A DNA stretch of 64,000 bases. It comes from Campylobacter volucris. GTDB lineage: Bacteria; Campylobacterota; Campylobacteria; Campylobacterales; Campylobacteraceae. The notes under the pieces are model-generated. The model ran no database searches, was not told where the DNA came from, and saw only the letters and a list, made by a program, of their open reading frames with translations. The stretch spans positions 310,001 to 374,000 of the forward strand of contig NZ_CP043428.1 of NCBI RefSeq assembly GCF_008245045.1, read 5' to 3'. The translations under genes and the position numbers were made by a program. Every line of letters begins with the position of its first letter. Position 1 is the first letter of the stretch. Below, in pieces: positions 16,105 to 25,757 of this stretch.

Positions 16105-17132
16105 TTTATAAGAATCAAAAACTAACTCAATATGTTAAAGCTGCGGGTTGAGCTGCCAAATTAGACCCGTTGGGTCTTGACAAAATTCTTGGTATTTTAA
16201 AACCTCATGCAAACATTCTTAGTGGTATTGTTAATAACGAAGATGCAAGCGTATATAAGCTAAATGAAGATTTAGCTTTAGTTCAGACTTTAGATTTTAT
16301 AACTCCTATAGTAGATAGTGCTTATCATTTTGGTGCTATAGCAGCAGCTAATGCACTAAGTGATGTATTTGCTATGGGTGCTGATGTGATTAGTGCTTTA
16401 AATATAGTAGGTTTTGATAAGTGTCATTTTGATGATGAAGTTTTATTAGAAGTTTTGCAAGGAGCTAGGGATAAGGTTGAAGAAGCTGGAGGCGTTATAG
16501 TAGGTGGTCATACTATACAAACTAGTGAATTTATTTTTGGTTTGAGTGTAACAGGTAAAGTTCATCCTAAAAAATTTTTTGCAAATAACCATGCTAAAGA
16601 AGAAGATGTGATTTTACTTACCAAGCCTATAGGAAGTGGTATTTTAAGCACGGCTTTAAAGGCAAATTTGCTAGAGAAAAAAGATATTTTTACAATGTGC
16701 GAGCAGATGAGCTTTTTAAATCTTTACGCAAGTAATATTTTGAAAAAATTTAAAAGCTTAAGTGCTTTGAGCGATGTAACAGGATTTGGACTTTTAGGAC
16801 ATTTAAAAGAAATGTTAAATTCTACTATCAGCATAGAAGTTTATAAAGATGAAATTCCTTTAATGGACAAAGTGGTAGATATGGCAAATATGGGTATCAT
16901 ACCTCAAGGAGCTTATGATAACAAGCAAGCTTTAGATAAATATGTGATTGTAGATAAAGAAAAAGAAGATGATATTATATTATTTGATCCACAAACTTCA
17001 GGTGGGCTTTTAGCTGCTATGAGTGAAAAAGAAGCCAAAGAAGCTTTAAAAATTTTGAAAGATAATAATATTCATACTAAAATTATCGCTAAATGTGTAA
17101 AAAATACCCATAATTGTTTATTTTTAAAATAA
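16101..17132 (+). CDS. selD: Selenophosphate synthase, selenoprotein (Sec17)
   Basis: SelD makes selenophosphate from selenide and ATP for tRNA-Sec charging. The true start is ATG 16101, overlapping the yedF stop. The first 16 codons (MIYKNQKLTQYVKAAG) run into an in-frame TGA at 16149-16151 and continue AAKLDPLGLDKILGILKP. The UGA is at the catalytic position (Cys17 in E. coli), followed by the conserved lysine at 20, so SelD is itself a selenoprotein of 343 residues. The ATP-binding signatures are present (DFITPIVDSAYHFGAIAAANALSDVFAMGA, GGHTIQTSEF, ALSDVTGFGLLGHL, DPQTSGGLL). Automated annotation would begin the gene around 16170 and lose the active site. Confidence 0.95.
16149..16177 (+). 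promoter_or_regulatory. Candidate SECIS element of selD
   Basis: The UGA at 16149-16151 is followed after 11 bases by a perfect 6-bp stem, AGACCC (16163-16168) with GGGUCU (16172-16177), closing a three-base GUU loop. A small apical loop with a leading G suits a bacterial SECIS. It is GC-rich for this genome, which supports selection for structure. Confidence 0.75.
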
Positions 17133-17234
17133 ATTATTATTTATATTCTTTTACAAATAATTATTTATGTTACTTTTTTTCCTATTTAAGCAAATTTTTA
17201 AATCAATATCTGTTAATTTATGTTTCGTTTTTTG

Positions 17235-17240
17235 TATTAT
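17235..17240 (+). promoter_or_regulatory. Candidate -10 box for putA
   Basis: TATTAT about 34 bases before the putA start, preceded by T-rich sequence as is usual for Campylobacter sigma-70 promoters, which lack a conserved -35. The 141-base gap between selD and putA shows no other clear element. Confidence 0.4.
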
Positions 17241-17273
17241 AGAAATATATTAACTATCAAGGTGGAGGAAAAA

Positions 17274-20200
17274 ATGATACAAAAAGCTTTACTTTTAGCA
17301 GAAGAATTGCAAAGAAAGATTGAAAACAATATTTCTCAAAATGAAAAAGAATTTCATGCAAAAATGCAAAAACTTCTCAATAATCCAAAAAACAAAGTAA
17401 TGCTCATAGAACTTTTAGATCGTTCTTTTAGATGTAAAGATAAAAGTGCAAGTTTTGAACTCATAGAACACACTTTAAGTAAATATGGAATAGCAGATTT
17501 TTTTAGTGCTTTTGAAAAATTTCTACTTTTTTCGTTTTTAAATTTTGGAAAATTGGCACCAAAATTAAGTGTTCCATTTTTTGTTAAGCATTTAAGAGAA
17601 GATACAAAGGCTATGGTTTTGGATGCAAATCCTAGTGTATTAGAACCTCATATGGTAAAAAGAAAAAATGAAGACAATATCACTTTAAATGTGAATTTAA
17701 TCGGGGAAGAGGTTTTAGGTGAGGCTGAGAGCTCTTATAGAATGAGAAAATATGAAGAAGCTTTGAAAACTAGCTACATTACTTATATTTCGATTAAAAT
17801 TACGACTATTTTTTCACAGATTAACATTATTGATTTTGAGTATTCTAAAAATGAGATTGTTAAAAGATTGGATAAATTATATGCTCTTGCTTTAGAAGAG
17901 GAAAAAAAACAAGGTGTATCTAAATTTATAAACCTTGATATGGAAGAATTTAGAGATTTAGAATTAACCGTTGAAGCTTTTATGGAAAGTGTTGCTAAAT
18001 TTGACATTAAAGCAGGTATTGTTTTACAAGCTTATCTTCCTGATTCTTATGAATATCTTAAAAAGTTATTTGCTTTTTCTAAAGAAAGAGTTTTAAAAGG
18101 CATGAAGCCTATAAAAATACGCTTTGTTAAAGGTGCTAATATGGAAAGTGAAGAAACCATAGCATCTCAAAGAGGATGGGCTTTACCTACTTTTTATAAA
18201 AAAATCGACACAGATAGTAATTATAATAAAATGTTAGATTTTGTTTTAGAAGATGATAATTATAAATACATTAATGTAGGGATTGCAAGTCATAATATTT
18301 TTGAAATTGCTTATGCTTATACACGCATAAGCGAGGCAAATGCTTTGGATAGTTTTACTTTTGAAATGTTAGAGGGTATGAGTTTGCAATGTTCTTATGA
18401 ATTATCAAAAATGCACGAACTTATACTTTATGCACCAGTTTGTGATGAAGCTCATTTTAATAATGCCATTGCTTATTTAGTTAGAAGACTTGATGAAAAT
18501 ACAAGCGAAGATAATTTCATGAGATATTTTTTTAATCTCAAAGTTAATGACTCTAATTGGCAGGCTCAAAAAGAATTATTTATTAAATCTTTAGAAGGCA
18601 TCAAAACCCTTGATAATTCCACTCATAGAACTCAAGATAGAAACAAAGAGCAAAAAGCTATAAGTTCTTATGAAAGTAAAGAATTCAAAAATGAACCAGA
18701 CACTGATTTTATCTTAAAAGCAAATAGAGAATGGGCAAAAAATATTAGATCTCAATATGAAAATTTACAAAATTATGATGTTTATCCAGTTATCAAAGAA
18801 GAGATTAAAAAAGATGGCTTAAAAGTTGTAGAAGTTAAAGATAAAATTCAAAACCGCACTATAGGAAAAGCGTATTTGGCAGGCCAAGCAGAGATTAAAT
18901 ACGCTTTAGATGTAGCTAAGAGCTCAAATTTTAGCGATTTAAGTCATGATGAAATTTATAAAATTTTAGCAAAAACTGCTCAACTTGTGAGAGAACGCAG
19001 AGGTGATTTAATAGGTATAGCAGCATTAGAGGTAGGAAAAACATTTTTAGAAATTGATCCTGAAGTGAGCGAAGCTATAGACTTTTTAGAATTTTATCCA
19101 CATTCTTTAGAAAAATTAAAAGAGCAAAATCCAAATACAACTTTTAAAGCAAAAGGAGTAGGGGTTGTTATAGCACCATGGAATTTTCCAGTAGGAATTT
19201 CAGTAGGAACCATAGCAGCACCTTTGGCAGCAGGCAATAGAGTAATTTATAAGCCATCATCTCTTTCTATGTTAACAGGTTATATGCTTTGTAAATGTTT
19301 TTGGGATGCGGGTATTCCTAAAGATGCATTGATTTTTCTACCATCTAAAGGAAGCGATATTTCAAAATATCTTTTAGTGGATGAAAGTGTTAAATTTTCA
19401 GTATTAACAGGTGGAGAAGAAACTGCTTATGCAATGCTTAAAGCAAATCCAACCTTACTTTTAAGCGCTGAAACGGGTGGAAAAAATGCAACGATAGTAT
19501 CTAAATTTGCTGATCGTGATAGTGCGATTAAAAATATCATTCATTCAGCATTTTCAAATTCAGGTCAAAAATGCTCAGCTACTTCTTTGCTTGTATTAGA
19601 AGAAGAAGTATATGAGGATATAGAATTTAAAAAGACTTTAGTAGATGCAGCATCATCTATGGCTGTAGGAAATCCTTTTGTATTTAAAAATAAACTTGGG
19701 GCTTTAGCAGATAAGCCTGATGAAAAACTCACAAAAGCACTTGAGGAATTAAAACCTTATGAAAGTTGGGCTTTAAAACCAAGATTTGTTGATAATAATC
19801 CTTATCTTTTAACCCCTGGTATTAAATACGGAACCAAAAAAGGTGATTTTACTCATATGAATGAACTTTTTGCACCAATTTTGACCGTAATGAAGGCAAA
19901 AAATTTAAAAGAAGCCATTGAAATAGTAAATTCTACTGGCTATGGTTTAACAGCTGGATTTGAAAGTTTAGATGAGCGTGAGTGGGAATATTTTCATACT
20001 AATATAGAAGCTGGAAATATATATATCAATAAACCTACCACAGGTGCTATAGTTCTTAGACAACCTTTTGGAGGAGTAAAAAAATCAGCTATTGGTTTTG
20101 GTAGAAAGGTTGGAATTTATAATTATATTACTCAATTTATGGATTTAGAGCAAGAAAAAGCTGATTTAAATGTTTTAGAAAATGATTTGGTAAAAAAACT

Positions 20201-20771
20201 TCAATCTATACATTTGAATTTAAATGACAAAGATAAGCTTGAATTTGAAGCGGTAAAAGACATGGCAAAAAGTTATGCTTATCATGCTAAAAATGAATTT
20301 GCTTTGGCTAAAGATTATGTAAATATTAGAGGTGAGGATAATTTATTTTCTTACACTAAAGTTAAAAATATTGCCTATAAGGTGTATAAAGATGATAGTT
20401 TAAAAGATATTTTAGGAGTTATTTTAGCAGCTAGTATTTTAAATATTGATCTTATTTTAAGCTATGATGAGCATGAAAAAATTGATTTAGTCAAAGAAAT
20501 TAATAAACACATTAGCACTAAAACTTTATTCCTTAAAGAAAGTAAAGAAAATTTTGTTAGCAAAATTGGTGAATATGAAAGAATTCGTTATTTTGCGCCT
20601 TTGGATAAAAATGATGAAATTTTCAAAAAAGCAGCAAGTTGTGCAAAAATTATCGCAAATACCAAACCTTTGCTTAATGGTCGTTTTGAGTTGCTTTTAT
20701 ACCATAATGAAAAAGCATTAAGTATATCTTTCCATCGTTATGGAAATTTGGGAATTCGTGCATTAAAATAA
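17274..20771 (+). CDS. putA: Bifunctional proline dehydrogenase / P5C dehydrogenase
   Basis: PutA oxidises proline to glutamate in two steps, feeding electrons to the quinone pool and giving NADH. The 1165-residue product has an N-terminal proline dehydrogenase barrel (LDANPSVLEPHMVKRK, KAGIVLQAYLPDSYEYL, RFVKGANMESEE) and, from about residue 500, an aldehyde dehydrogenase. The latter has APWNFPVGISVGTIAAPLAAGN, SAETGGKNATIVS and the catalytic cysteine in FSNSGQKCSA. There is no N-terminal ribbon-helix-helix repressor domain, so it is a short-type PutA. I use ATG 17274 with GGTGGAGG upstream; longer in-frame starts lack a ribosome site. putP follows 13 bases later. Proline is a major carbon source for Campylobacter. 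Confidence 0.95.
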   Translation: MIQKALLLAEELQRKIENNISQNEKEFHAKMQKLLNNPKNKVMLIELLDRSFRCKDKSASFELIEHTLSKYGIADFFSAFEKFLLFSFLNFGKLAPKLSVPFFVKHLREDTKAMVLDANPSVLEPHMVKRKNEDNITLNVNLIGEEVLGEAESSYRMRKYEEALKTSYITYISIKITTIFSQINIIDFEYSKNEIVKRLDKLYALALEEEKKQGVSKFINLDMEEFRDLELTVEAFMESVAKFDIKAGIVLQAYLPDSYEYLKKLFAFSKERVLKGMKPIKIRFVKGANMESEETIASQRGWALPTFYKKIDTDSNYNKMLDFVLEDDNYKYINVGIASHNIFEIAYAYTRISEANALDSFTFEMLEGMSLQCSYELSKMHELILYAPVCDEAHFNNAIAYLVRRLDENTSEDNFMRYFFNLKVNDSNWQAQKELFIKSLEGIKTLDNSTHRTQDRNKEQKAISSYESKEFKNEPDTDFILKANREWAKNIRSQYENLQNYDVYPVIKEEIKKDGLKVVEVKDKIQNRTIGKAYLAGQAEIKYALDVAKSSNFSDLSHDEIYKILAKTAQLVRERRGDLIGIAALEVGKTFLEIDPEVSEAIDFLEFYPHSLEKLKEQNPNTTFKAKGVGVVIAPWNFPVGISVGTIAAPLAAGNRVIYKPSSLSMLTGYMLCKCFWDAGIPKDALIFLPSKGSDISKYLLVDESVKFSVLTGGEETAYAMLKANPTLLLSAETGGKNATIVSKFADRDSAIKNIIHSAFSNSGQKCSATSLLVLEEEVYEDIEFKKTLVDAASSMAVGNPFVFKNKLGALADKPDEKLTKALEELKPYESWALKPRFVDNNPYLLTPGIKYGTKKGDFTHMNELFAPILTVMKAKNLKEAIEIVNSTGYGLTAGFESLDEREWEYFHTNIEAGNIYINKPTTGAIVLRQPFGGVKKSAIGFGRKVGIYNYITQFMDLEQEKADLNVLENDLVKKLQSIHLNLNDKDKLEFEAVKDMAKSYAYHAKNEFALAKDYVNIRGEDNLFSYTKVKNIAYKVYKDDSLKDILGVILAASILNIDLILSYDEHEKIDLVKEINKHISTKTLFLKESKENFVSKIGEYERIRYFAPLDKNDEIFKKAASCAKIIANTKPLLNGRFELLLYHNEKALSISFHRYGNLGIRALK

Positions 20772-20784
20772 GAAAGGAGTATAA

Positions 20785-22266
20785 ATGGAAGTGGTTCAAA
20801 TTAATACGCAAATTGCGATAATGTTTGTCGCATATTCAGCTTTAATGCTTTTTATAGGTTTTTATTTTTATAAACAAAATAAAAATTCAGAAGATTATTT
20901 CTTAGGCGGTCGTTCTATGGGGCCTGTTGTTTCAGCGCTTAGTGCTGGAGCTTCTGATATGAGCGGATGGCTTTTGATGGGTTTACCTGGAGCTTTATAT
21001 GTGAGTGGTTTAGCTGAAAGCTATATAGCTATAGGTCTTAGTATAGGAGCTTTTTTAAACTGGGCTTTTGTGGCAAAAAGACTTAGAATTTATACTAGTG
21101 TAATTGCAAATTCTATTACGATTCCTGATTATTTTGAGACTAGATTTGATGATGATAAGCATATATTAAGAGTGATTTGTGCTTTTGTTATTTTGACATT
21201 TTTTACTTTTTATGTTTCTTCAGGATTAGTTGGTGGAGCAAAACTTTTTGAAGCAACTTTTGGAATCGATTATGATTATGCTTTGACTACTGGAACGATT
21301 ATTATCGTTGCTTATACTTTTTTAGGTGGATATAAGGCAGTTTGTTGGACAGATTTAATTCAAGGGCTTTTAATGATGAGTGCTTTAATCATAGTTCCTA
21401 TAGTGATGATTTATCATTTAGGTGGCTTTAATGAGGCTTTAAATATAGTTAGTGAAATCAAGCCAAATGCTTTATCTATGGGAGAAGGATTAAGTTTTAT
21501 AGGTATAGTTTCAGCATTATCTTGGGGGCTTGGATATTTTGGCCAACCTCATATTTTGGTGCGTTTTATGTCTATACGCTCAACTAAAGATATCCCAACT
21601 GCTACTTTTGTAGGAATTTCTTGGATGGTTATATCATTAATCGGAGCTTGCATGATAGGAATTTTGGGCATAGCTTATGTGAGTAAATTTGAATTAAGCT
21701 TGCAAGATCCTGAAAAGATTTTTATAGTGATGTCGCAGTTACTTTTTAATCCTTGGATAGCTGGAATTTTATTAAGTGCGATTTTGGCTGCTATTATGAG
21801 TACGGCTAGTTCGCAATTACTAGTTTCAAGTTCAACTATAGCTGAAGATTTTTATAAAAGAATTTTCAACAAAGAAGCTTCAAATCAAACTGTTATGACT
21901 TTAGGTAGATTTGGAGTTTTAGCAGTTGCTGTAATTGCATTTGTGATTTCAACCGATAAAAATTCAAGTGTTTTAAGTATAGTTGCTTATGCTTGGGCTG
22001 GTTTTGGTGCTAGTTTTGGATCTGTTATGTTATTTTCGCTGTTTTGGTCTAAAATGACAAGATATGGAGCGATTGCAGGTATGATTACTGGTGCTGTGGT
22101 TGTAGTTGTTTATAAAAATTTCTTAGCTACTAAGTTTGATTTTAGTCTTTATGAAATTGTACCAGGATTTGTAGCTGCTTGTATTGCTATTGTAGTAGTG
22201 AGTTTATTTACTACTGTTAGACCTGGAACCAAAGCAGCATATGAAAAAATGTTACAGCATTTGTGA
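20785..22266 (+). CDS. putP: Sodium/proline symporter PutP
   Basis: A 493-residue sodium:solute symporter with about 13 transmembrane helices. Family signatures are seen: [35 protein letters not shown] near residue 35, and [26 protein letters not shown] near 335, where the serines and threonine bind sodium. It lies 13 bases after putA with GAAAGGAG as ribosome site and is therefore the uptake half of a proline-utilisation operon. A strong hairpin terminator follows the stop. Length and order are normal for PutP. Confidence 0.96.
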   Translation: MEVVQINTQIAIMFVAYSALMLFIGFYFYKQNKNSEDYFLGGRSMGPVVSALSAGASDMSGWLLMGLPGALYVSGLAESYIAIGLSIGAFLNWAFVAKRLRIYTSVIANSITIPDYFETRFDDDKHILRVICAFVILTFFTFYVSSGLVGGAKLFEATFGIDYDYALTTGTIIIVAYTFLGGYKAVCWTDLIQGLLMMSALIIVPIVMIYHLGGFNEALNIVSEIKPNALSMGEGLSFIGIVSALSWGLGYFGQPHILVRFMSIRSTKDIPTATFVGISWMVISLIGACMIGILGIAYVSKFELSLQDPEKIFIVMSQLLFNPWIAGILLSAILAAIMSTASSQLLVSSSTIAEDFYKRIFNKEASNQTVMTLGRFGVLAVAVIAFVISTDKNSSVLSIVAYAWAGFGASFGSVMLFSLFWSKMTRYGAIAGMITGAVVVVVYKNFLATKFDFSLYEIVPGFVAACIAIVVVSLFTTVRPGTKAAYEKMLQHL

Positions 22267-22271
22267 TTTTA

Positions 22272-22297
22272 AAGATAAGGTTGTTTAACCTTATCTT
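22272..22297. terminator. Bidirectional terminator between putP and the lipoprotein gene
   Basis: An 11-bp perfect stem, arms 22272-22282 (AAGATAAGGTT) and 22287-22297, around a GTTT loop. It begins 6 bases after the putP stop, and its far arm overlaps the 3' end of the convergent lipoprotein gene, so it can serve both strands. Confidence 0.85.
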
Positions 22298-22758
22298 ATA
22301 TAACTTTTTTTAATATAAGATGTTATTTCTTTAGCACTTTCATCTAATACACCTTTAGCATCTCCTCCTAAAAATCCCATTTTCATTTCCGAAGAGCTTT
22401 CAAAGCTAGCTATACTAAAGCCAAAACGATTTTTTAAGATTATTTTGATTTTAGACTTTGCAGCACCTACTCCCATTGCACCTGTTGGAGCAAAATGTCT
22501 AAAAATTCTATTGCCTTCATCATAGTATTTGATATTGCATTCTATTTTTAATTCATTGCCATAAATTTGTTCTTCTTTTAAATAGTGGTTGATTTGTTTT
22601 TGTAAGTATTGTTCTTCTTTTGAATTCCCGCATTTAGCATAAGCACCTTCATATTCTTTATAGCTTGCCTTTCCTTTGATTTTTCCAATTGTAGTACTTG
22701 CACATGCAGTAAAAAGCAAACTTAAGCTTATTAGTAAGGCGAATTTTAGATATTTCAT
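22291..22758 (-). CDS. Putative lipoprotein of unknown function
   Basis: The 155-residue product starts MKYLKFALLISLSLLFTACAS, a lipoprotein signal peptide with a lipobox ending at Cys19. The mature protein has no motif I recognise. It contains a conserved-looking YAKCGNSKEEQYLQKQINHYLKEE stretch, a hydrophobic GAMGVGAAKSKIKIILKNRFGFSIASFE region and a C-terminal helix (GVLDESAKEITSYIKKSY). This pattern of short envelope lipoproteins that form a beta sheet plus helix is common, but I cannot name a family. It is a single gene, convergent to putP and divergent from selC. The 78-base region upstream is shared with the tRNA promoter on the other strand. Confidence 0.75.
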   Translation of the reverse strand: MKYLKFALLISLSLLFTACASTTIGKIKGKASYKEYEGAYAKCGNSKEEQYLQKQINHYLKEEQIYGNELKIECNIKYYDEGNRIFRHFAPTGAMGVGAAKSKIKIILKNRFGFSIASFESSSEMKMGFLGGDAKGVLDESAKEITSYIKKSYIR

Positions 22759-22822
22759 TGATAGACCTTTTTGAAAAATGGTGCTTATTATAACTAATTT
22801 TTCTGTATTTATAAAGTTTTTA

Positions 22823-22828
22823 TATAAT
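22823..22828 (+). promoter_or_regulatory. -10 box for the tRNA-Sec gene
   Basis: A perfect TATAAT preceded by a T-run (TTTTTATATAAT), 8 bases before the first tRNA base at 22837. This places transcription start just at the tRNA 5' end. Confidence 0.7.
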
Positions 22829-22836
22829 TGTGTTTT

Positions 22837-22934
22837 GGAAGGTTAGTTTATCTGGTGATGACCACTGACTTCAAATCAGATGAAAGGATAGTTGACTATT
22901 CTTTGGGGAGTTCGATTCTCTCACCTTCTCGCCA
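22837..22934 (+). tRNA. selC: tRNA-Sec (anticodon UCA)
   Basis: The gene is about 98 bases, the size of tRNA-Sec. The anticodon loop CUUCAAA carries UCA at 22871-22873, which reads UGA. The extra arm is very long: AAAGGATAGT (22883-22892) pairs over 10 positions with 22895-22904, one pair being G-U. The T arm is GGGAG-TTCGATT-CTCTC. The acceptor begins GGAAGGT and pairs with 22923-22929. A GCCA follows at 22931-22934. I can form only 7 acceptor pairs with a terminal G-U, whereas bacterial tRNA-Sec normally has 8, so the exact ends are uncertain by one or two bases. It supports decoding of UGA in fdhA and selD. Confidence 0.92.
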
Positions 22935-22960
22935 ATTTTTATTAAAAAGTGGAGTTTTTT

Positions 22961-24211
22961 ATGAATAAAGCAGATATAGTTGTAGGAATTCAATGGGGTG
23001 ATGAAGGAAAAGGTAAAATAGTTGATAAATTATGTGAAAATTATGATTATGTTTGTAGAAGTGCTGGCGGACATAATGCTGGACACACTATATGGGTTAA
23101 TGGCCAAAGATATGCTTTACATTTAATGCCATCAGGAGTACTTCATAATCAATGTATAAATATTATAGGCAATGGCGTGGTTGTTAATCCAGATGTTTTA
23201 ATTAGCGAAATGGCTCAATTTGAAAATTTAGAAGGAAGATTATATATAAGCGATAGAGCTCATTTAAATTTAAATTACCATGCCCTTATTGATCAAGCAA
23301 GAGAAAAATTAAAAGGCGAAAAGGCTATAGGAACGACTGGTAAAGGTATAGGGCCAAGCTATGAAGATAAGATTAGTCGCACTGGACATAGAGTCGGAGA
23401 GCTTTTAGAGCCTGAAAAACTTTGTGAAAATCTAATGAAAGATTTTGAATTCAAAAAAACTTATTTTGATGCTTTAGATATCACAATGCCAAGCTATGAT
23501 GAAATTTTGCAAGACTTAAAACGATTTAAAGAAATTTTAGCACCTTACATCACAGATACTACTAGAATGCTTTGGAAAGCTTTGGATGAAGATAAAAAAG
23601 TACTTTTAGAAGGTGCTCAAGGTTCTATGCTAGATATTGATCATGGAACTTATCCTTATGTGACTAGTTCAACTACGATTGCAGCAGGAGCTTTAAGTGG
23701 TTTGGGATTAAATCCAAAAGAAATAGGAAAAATTATAGGTATAGTGAAAGCTTATACAACTAGAGTTGGAAATGGTGCTTTTCCAAGTGAAGATTTAGGT
23801 GAAGATGGAGAAAAAATAGGACTTATAGGTAAAGAAATTGGTGTAAGCACAGGTAGAAAAAGAAGATGTGGTTGGTTTGATGCTGTGGCTGTAAGATATA
23901 CAGCTAGATTAAATGGTTTAGATTATTTATCTTTAATGAAACTTGATGTTTTAGATGGTTTTAAAAGTGTAAAAATATGCAAAGCCTATGAATACAATGG
24001 AAAAGAAATTGATTATGTTCCATGTGATTTAGAAAATGTAAAGCCAATTTATGAAGAAATGGAAGGTTGGGATAAGGTAGCTGGCATTAGAGATTATGAT
24101 TTATTACCTGAAAATGCTAAAAAATACATTAAGCGTTTAGAAGAACTTAGTGGAGTTAAAGTTGGATATATATCTACAAGCCCAGAAAGAGATGATACTA
24201 TCATTTTATGA
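22961..24211 (+). CDS. purA: Adenylosuccinate synthetase
   Basis: PurA joins IMP and aspartate using GTP, the first committed step to AMP. The 416-residue product begins [24 protein letters not shown], with the catalytic and GTP-binding N-terminal signature. [43 protein letters not shown] and [19 protein letters not shown] follow in family order. I place the start at ATG 22961; GTG 22949 in the same frame is part of the ribosome site (GTGGAG). It begins 27 bases after selC. The last 4 bases overlap the next gene (ATGA). Confidence 0.97.
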   Translation: MNKADIVVGIQWGDEGKGKIVDKLCENYDYVCRSAGGHNAGHTIWVNGQRYALHLMPSGVLHNQCINIIGNGVVVNPDVLISEMAQFENLEGRLYISDRAHLNLNYHALIDQAREKLKGEKAIGTTGKGIGPSYEDKISRTGHRVGELLEPEKLCENLMKDFEFKKTYFDALDITMPSYDEILQDLKRFKEILAPYITDTTRMLWKALDEDKKVLLEGAQGSMLDIDHGTYPYVTSSTTIAAGALSGLGLNPKEIGKIIGIVKAYTTRVGNGAFPSEDLGEDGEKIGLIGKEIGVSTGRKRRCGWFDAVAVRYTARLNGLDYLSLMKLDVLDGFKSVKICKAYEYNGKEIDYVPCDLENVKPIYEEMEGWDKVAGIRDYDLLPENAKKYIKRLEELSGVKVGYISTSPERDDTIIL

Positions 24212-24627
24212 AAAGCAAATATTCTTCTGTTATAAAGCTTAGAAAACAACAACTTGATAAAGCAGAAGCAAATTTAACTAAAACTAGGCAAAAAATTCTA
24301 CAATGCGAAGAAGAATTAAAAGAAGCCACAAAAACTTGTGAAAGCTTAAGTTTAGCAGATAAAGGTTCTATAGCACTTTTAAGGTCTTCTTTAAAAATGC
24401 AAGAAATAGCAAGAGATGGGAAAAGACTTATTAAGCAAAAATTGGACTTATTAAAAAAAGAATTAGCCCATAATCACCATCTTTATAAAAGAGCACATTT
24501 AGAATTTGAAAAAATGAAAGTTTTAGAAAATGAGGAATTAAAAAAAATTAAAAAAATATTACAAAAAGAAGAAGAAAAATTTATTGATGAACTTGCTATC
24601 ACAAGACATTTTAACAAGGGAAAATAA
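24208..24627 (+). CDS. FliJ-like coiled-coil protein (flagellar export chaperone candidate)
   Basis: A 139-residue, lysine/glutamate-rich, almost fully helical protein ([20 protein letters not shown]...). It fits the two-helix antiparallel coiled coil of FliJ, which escorts flagellar substrates and stimulates the FliI ATPase. Sequence conservation in FliJ is low, so the call rests on size, coiled-coil pattern and context: its stop touches a MotE/MgtE-N-like gene, and the same pair occurs in C. jejuni. Overlap with purA (ATGA) means translational coupling to an unrelated gene. It could also be a general coiled-coil protein. Confidence 0.65.
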   Translation: MKSKYSSVIKLRKQQLDKAEANLTKTRQKILQCEEELKEATKTCESLSLADKGSIALLRSSLKMQEIARDGKRLIKQKLDLLKKELAHNHHLYKRAHLEFEKMKVLENEELKKIKKILQKEEEKFIDELAITRHFNKGK

Positions 24628-25145
24628 TGAAAAAAATTATTTTAGTATTTAGTTTATTTGCATTATATCTTCATGCTCAAGAAAATTGTGAGCAGTATTT
24701 TGAAGCAAGAAAAGCTCAAATGCAAGATCAAATTAGAGAGTATGATGAAGCAAAACAAAGTTTAGAAGCATATAGAGCATCTTTTGAAGCTCTGCAAAAA
24801 GAAAAAATGCAAGCTTTGTTACAAAAAGAAGCAGATATTAACGCAAGTTTGCAAGAAATTAAAACCTTAAAAGAGCAAAATGAGCGTATTTTAGAAGCTA
24901 CTAAACAAAATCTTCAAGTAATTAATGATAAAACTATGGGTCGTATCACTGAAATTTATGCCAAAATGAAAGATGTCGCAGTAGCCGGGATACTTAGTCA
25001 AATGGATGATGAGGAAGCTTCTAAAATTTTATTATCTTTAGAGCCAAGAAAAATTTCTTCTATCATGGCAAAAATGGATCCTAAAAAGGCCTCTGATTTA
25101 ACATTGCTTTTAAAAAATTTAGATCAAAATGCAAGTTCACAATAA
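24627..25145 (+). CDS. MotE/Cj1496-like periplasmic protein with N-glycosylation sequons
   Basis: A signal peptide ([18 protein letters not shown]) precedes a coiled coil (about 25-110) and a C-terminal MgtE-N-like segment (DVAVAGILSQMDDEEASKILLSLEPRKISSIMAKMDPKKASDL). This architecture matches the MotE-type flagellar motor chaperone and C. jejuni Cj1496c, a glycoprotein linked to invasion. Two sites fit the Campylobacter PglB sequon D/E-x-N-x-S/T: DINAS (N72) and DQNAS (N168). Both are in the exported part. The gene abuts the FliJ-like gene directly. Homology is by pattern; flagellar function is inferred. Confidence 0.8.
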   Translation: MKKIILVFSLFALYLHAQENCEQYFEARKAQMQDQIREYDEAKQSLEAYRASFEALQKEKMQALLQKEADINASLQEIKTLKEQNERILEATKQNLQVINDKTMGRITEIYAKMKDVAVAGILSQMDDEEASKILLSLEPRKISSIMAKMDPKKASDLTLLLKNLDQNASSQ

Positions 25146-25205
25146 GTTTTAAGGAGTTTTTAGCTTTTTTTAGTATTATTTCAATAAAAATAAAAAGGTG
25201 GATAA

Positions 25206-25757
25206 ATGCGTATCAAACCAGCTCATATACCTTATATTGCAAATAAAATAATATTAGATTTGATGCATTCTTCTTTTGTAAAAATTAAAGATGATAGTCA
25301 AAAATTACTCAAGATTATTAAAGAAATTTTAGAAATTGATGTTTTAAACGAACGCAAACTTGATGAAAAAGCTAAAGAATTATTAGAAAGTCAAGAAGAA
25401 GAAATTGAATTTATGCAAATTGATAGAAAAAGTATGTTTTGGATGATAAAGAAAAAACTTGCAAGTGAATTTAAATTTATGCTCGATAAAGAAGATAGAT
25501 ATAACAATCTTGCACATAAAGTCTTAGAAAATTTAGTTAATGAAGATTTGATTAATTATAATGTTTCAGAAAATCGTGTTAAAAATTTGATTTTTTCAAG
25601 CATAATGACTTATTTAAAAGAGTATGAAAATTTAGAAGATTTAGTTTATGAAAAAATTTCAAATTATAAAAGAAAATTAATCCCTGGTTCTGAAGAATAT
25701 GAACTAGTTTTTGAAAAATTATATCAGGAAGAACTAAGAAAAAAAGGGCTTTTATGA
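25206..25757 (+). CDS. DUF507 family protein
   Basis: A 183-residue, highly charged helical protein starting MRIKPAHIPYIANKIILDLM and ending KRKLIPGSEEYELVFEKLYQEELRKKGLL, the recognisable ends of the DUF507 family found across epsilonproteobacteria and some other groups. No catalytic motif or membrane segment is visible, and its function is not known to me. It begins with AAGGTGGAT as ribosome site and its stop overlaps the carA start by 4 bases (ATGA), an arrangement conserved in Campylobacter. Confidence 0.85.
   Translation: MRIKPAHIPYIANKIILDLMHSSFVKIKDDSQKLLKIIKEILEIDVLNERKLDEKAKELLESQEEEIEFMQIDRKSMFWMIKKKLASEFKFMLDKEDRYNNLAHKVLENLVNEDLINYNVSENRVKNLIFSSIMTYLKEYENLEDLVYEKISNYKRKLIPGSEEYELVFEKLYQEELRKKGLL

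Noticed and set aside
16170-17132. A shorter selD starting at TTG 16170
   Set aside because: It would lack the catalytic position; ATG 16101 with an in-frame UGA gives the full family length and overlaps yedF as ATGA.
22949-22960. GTG 22949 as the purA start
   Set aside because: It is part of the Shine-Dalgarno GTGGAG; the family N-terminus begins at ATG 22961.
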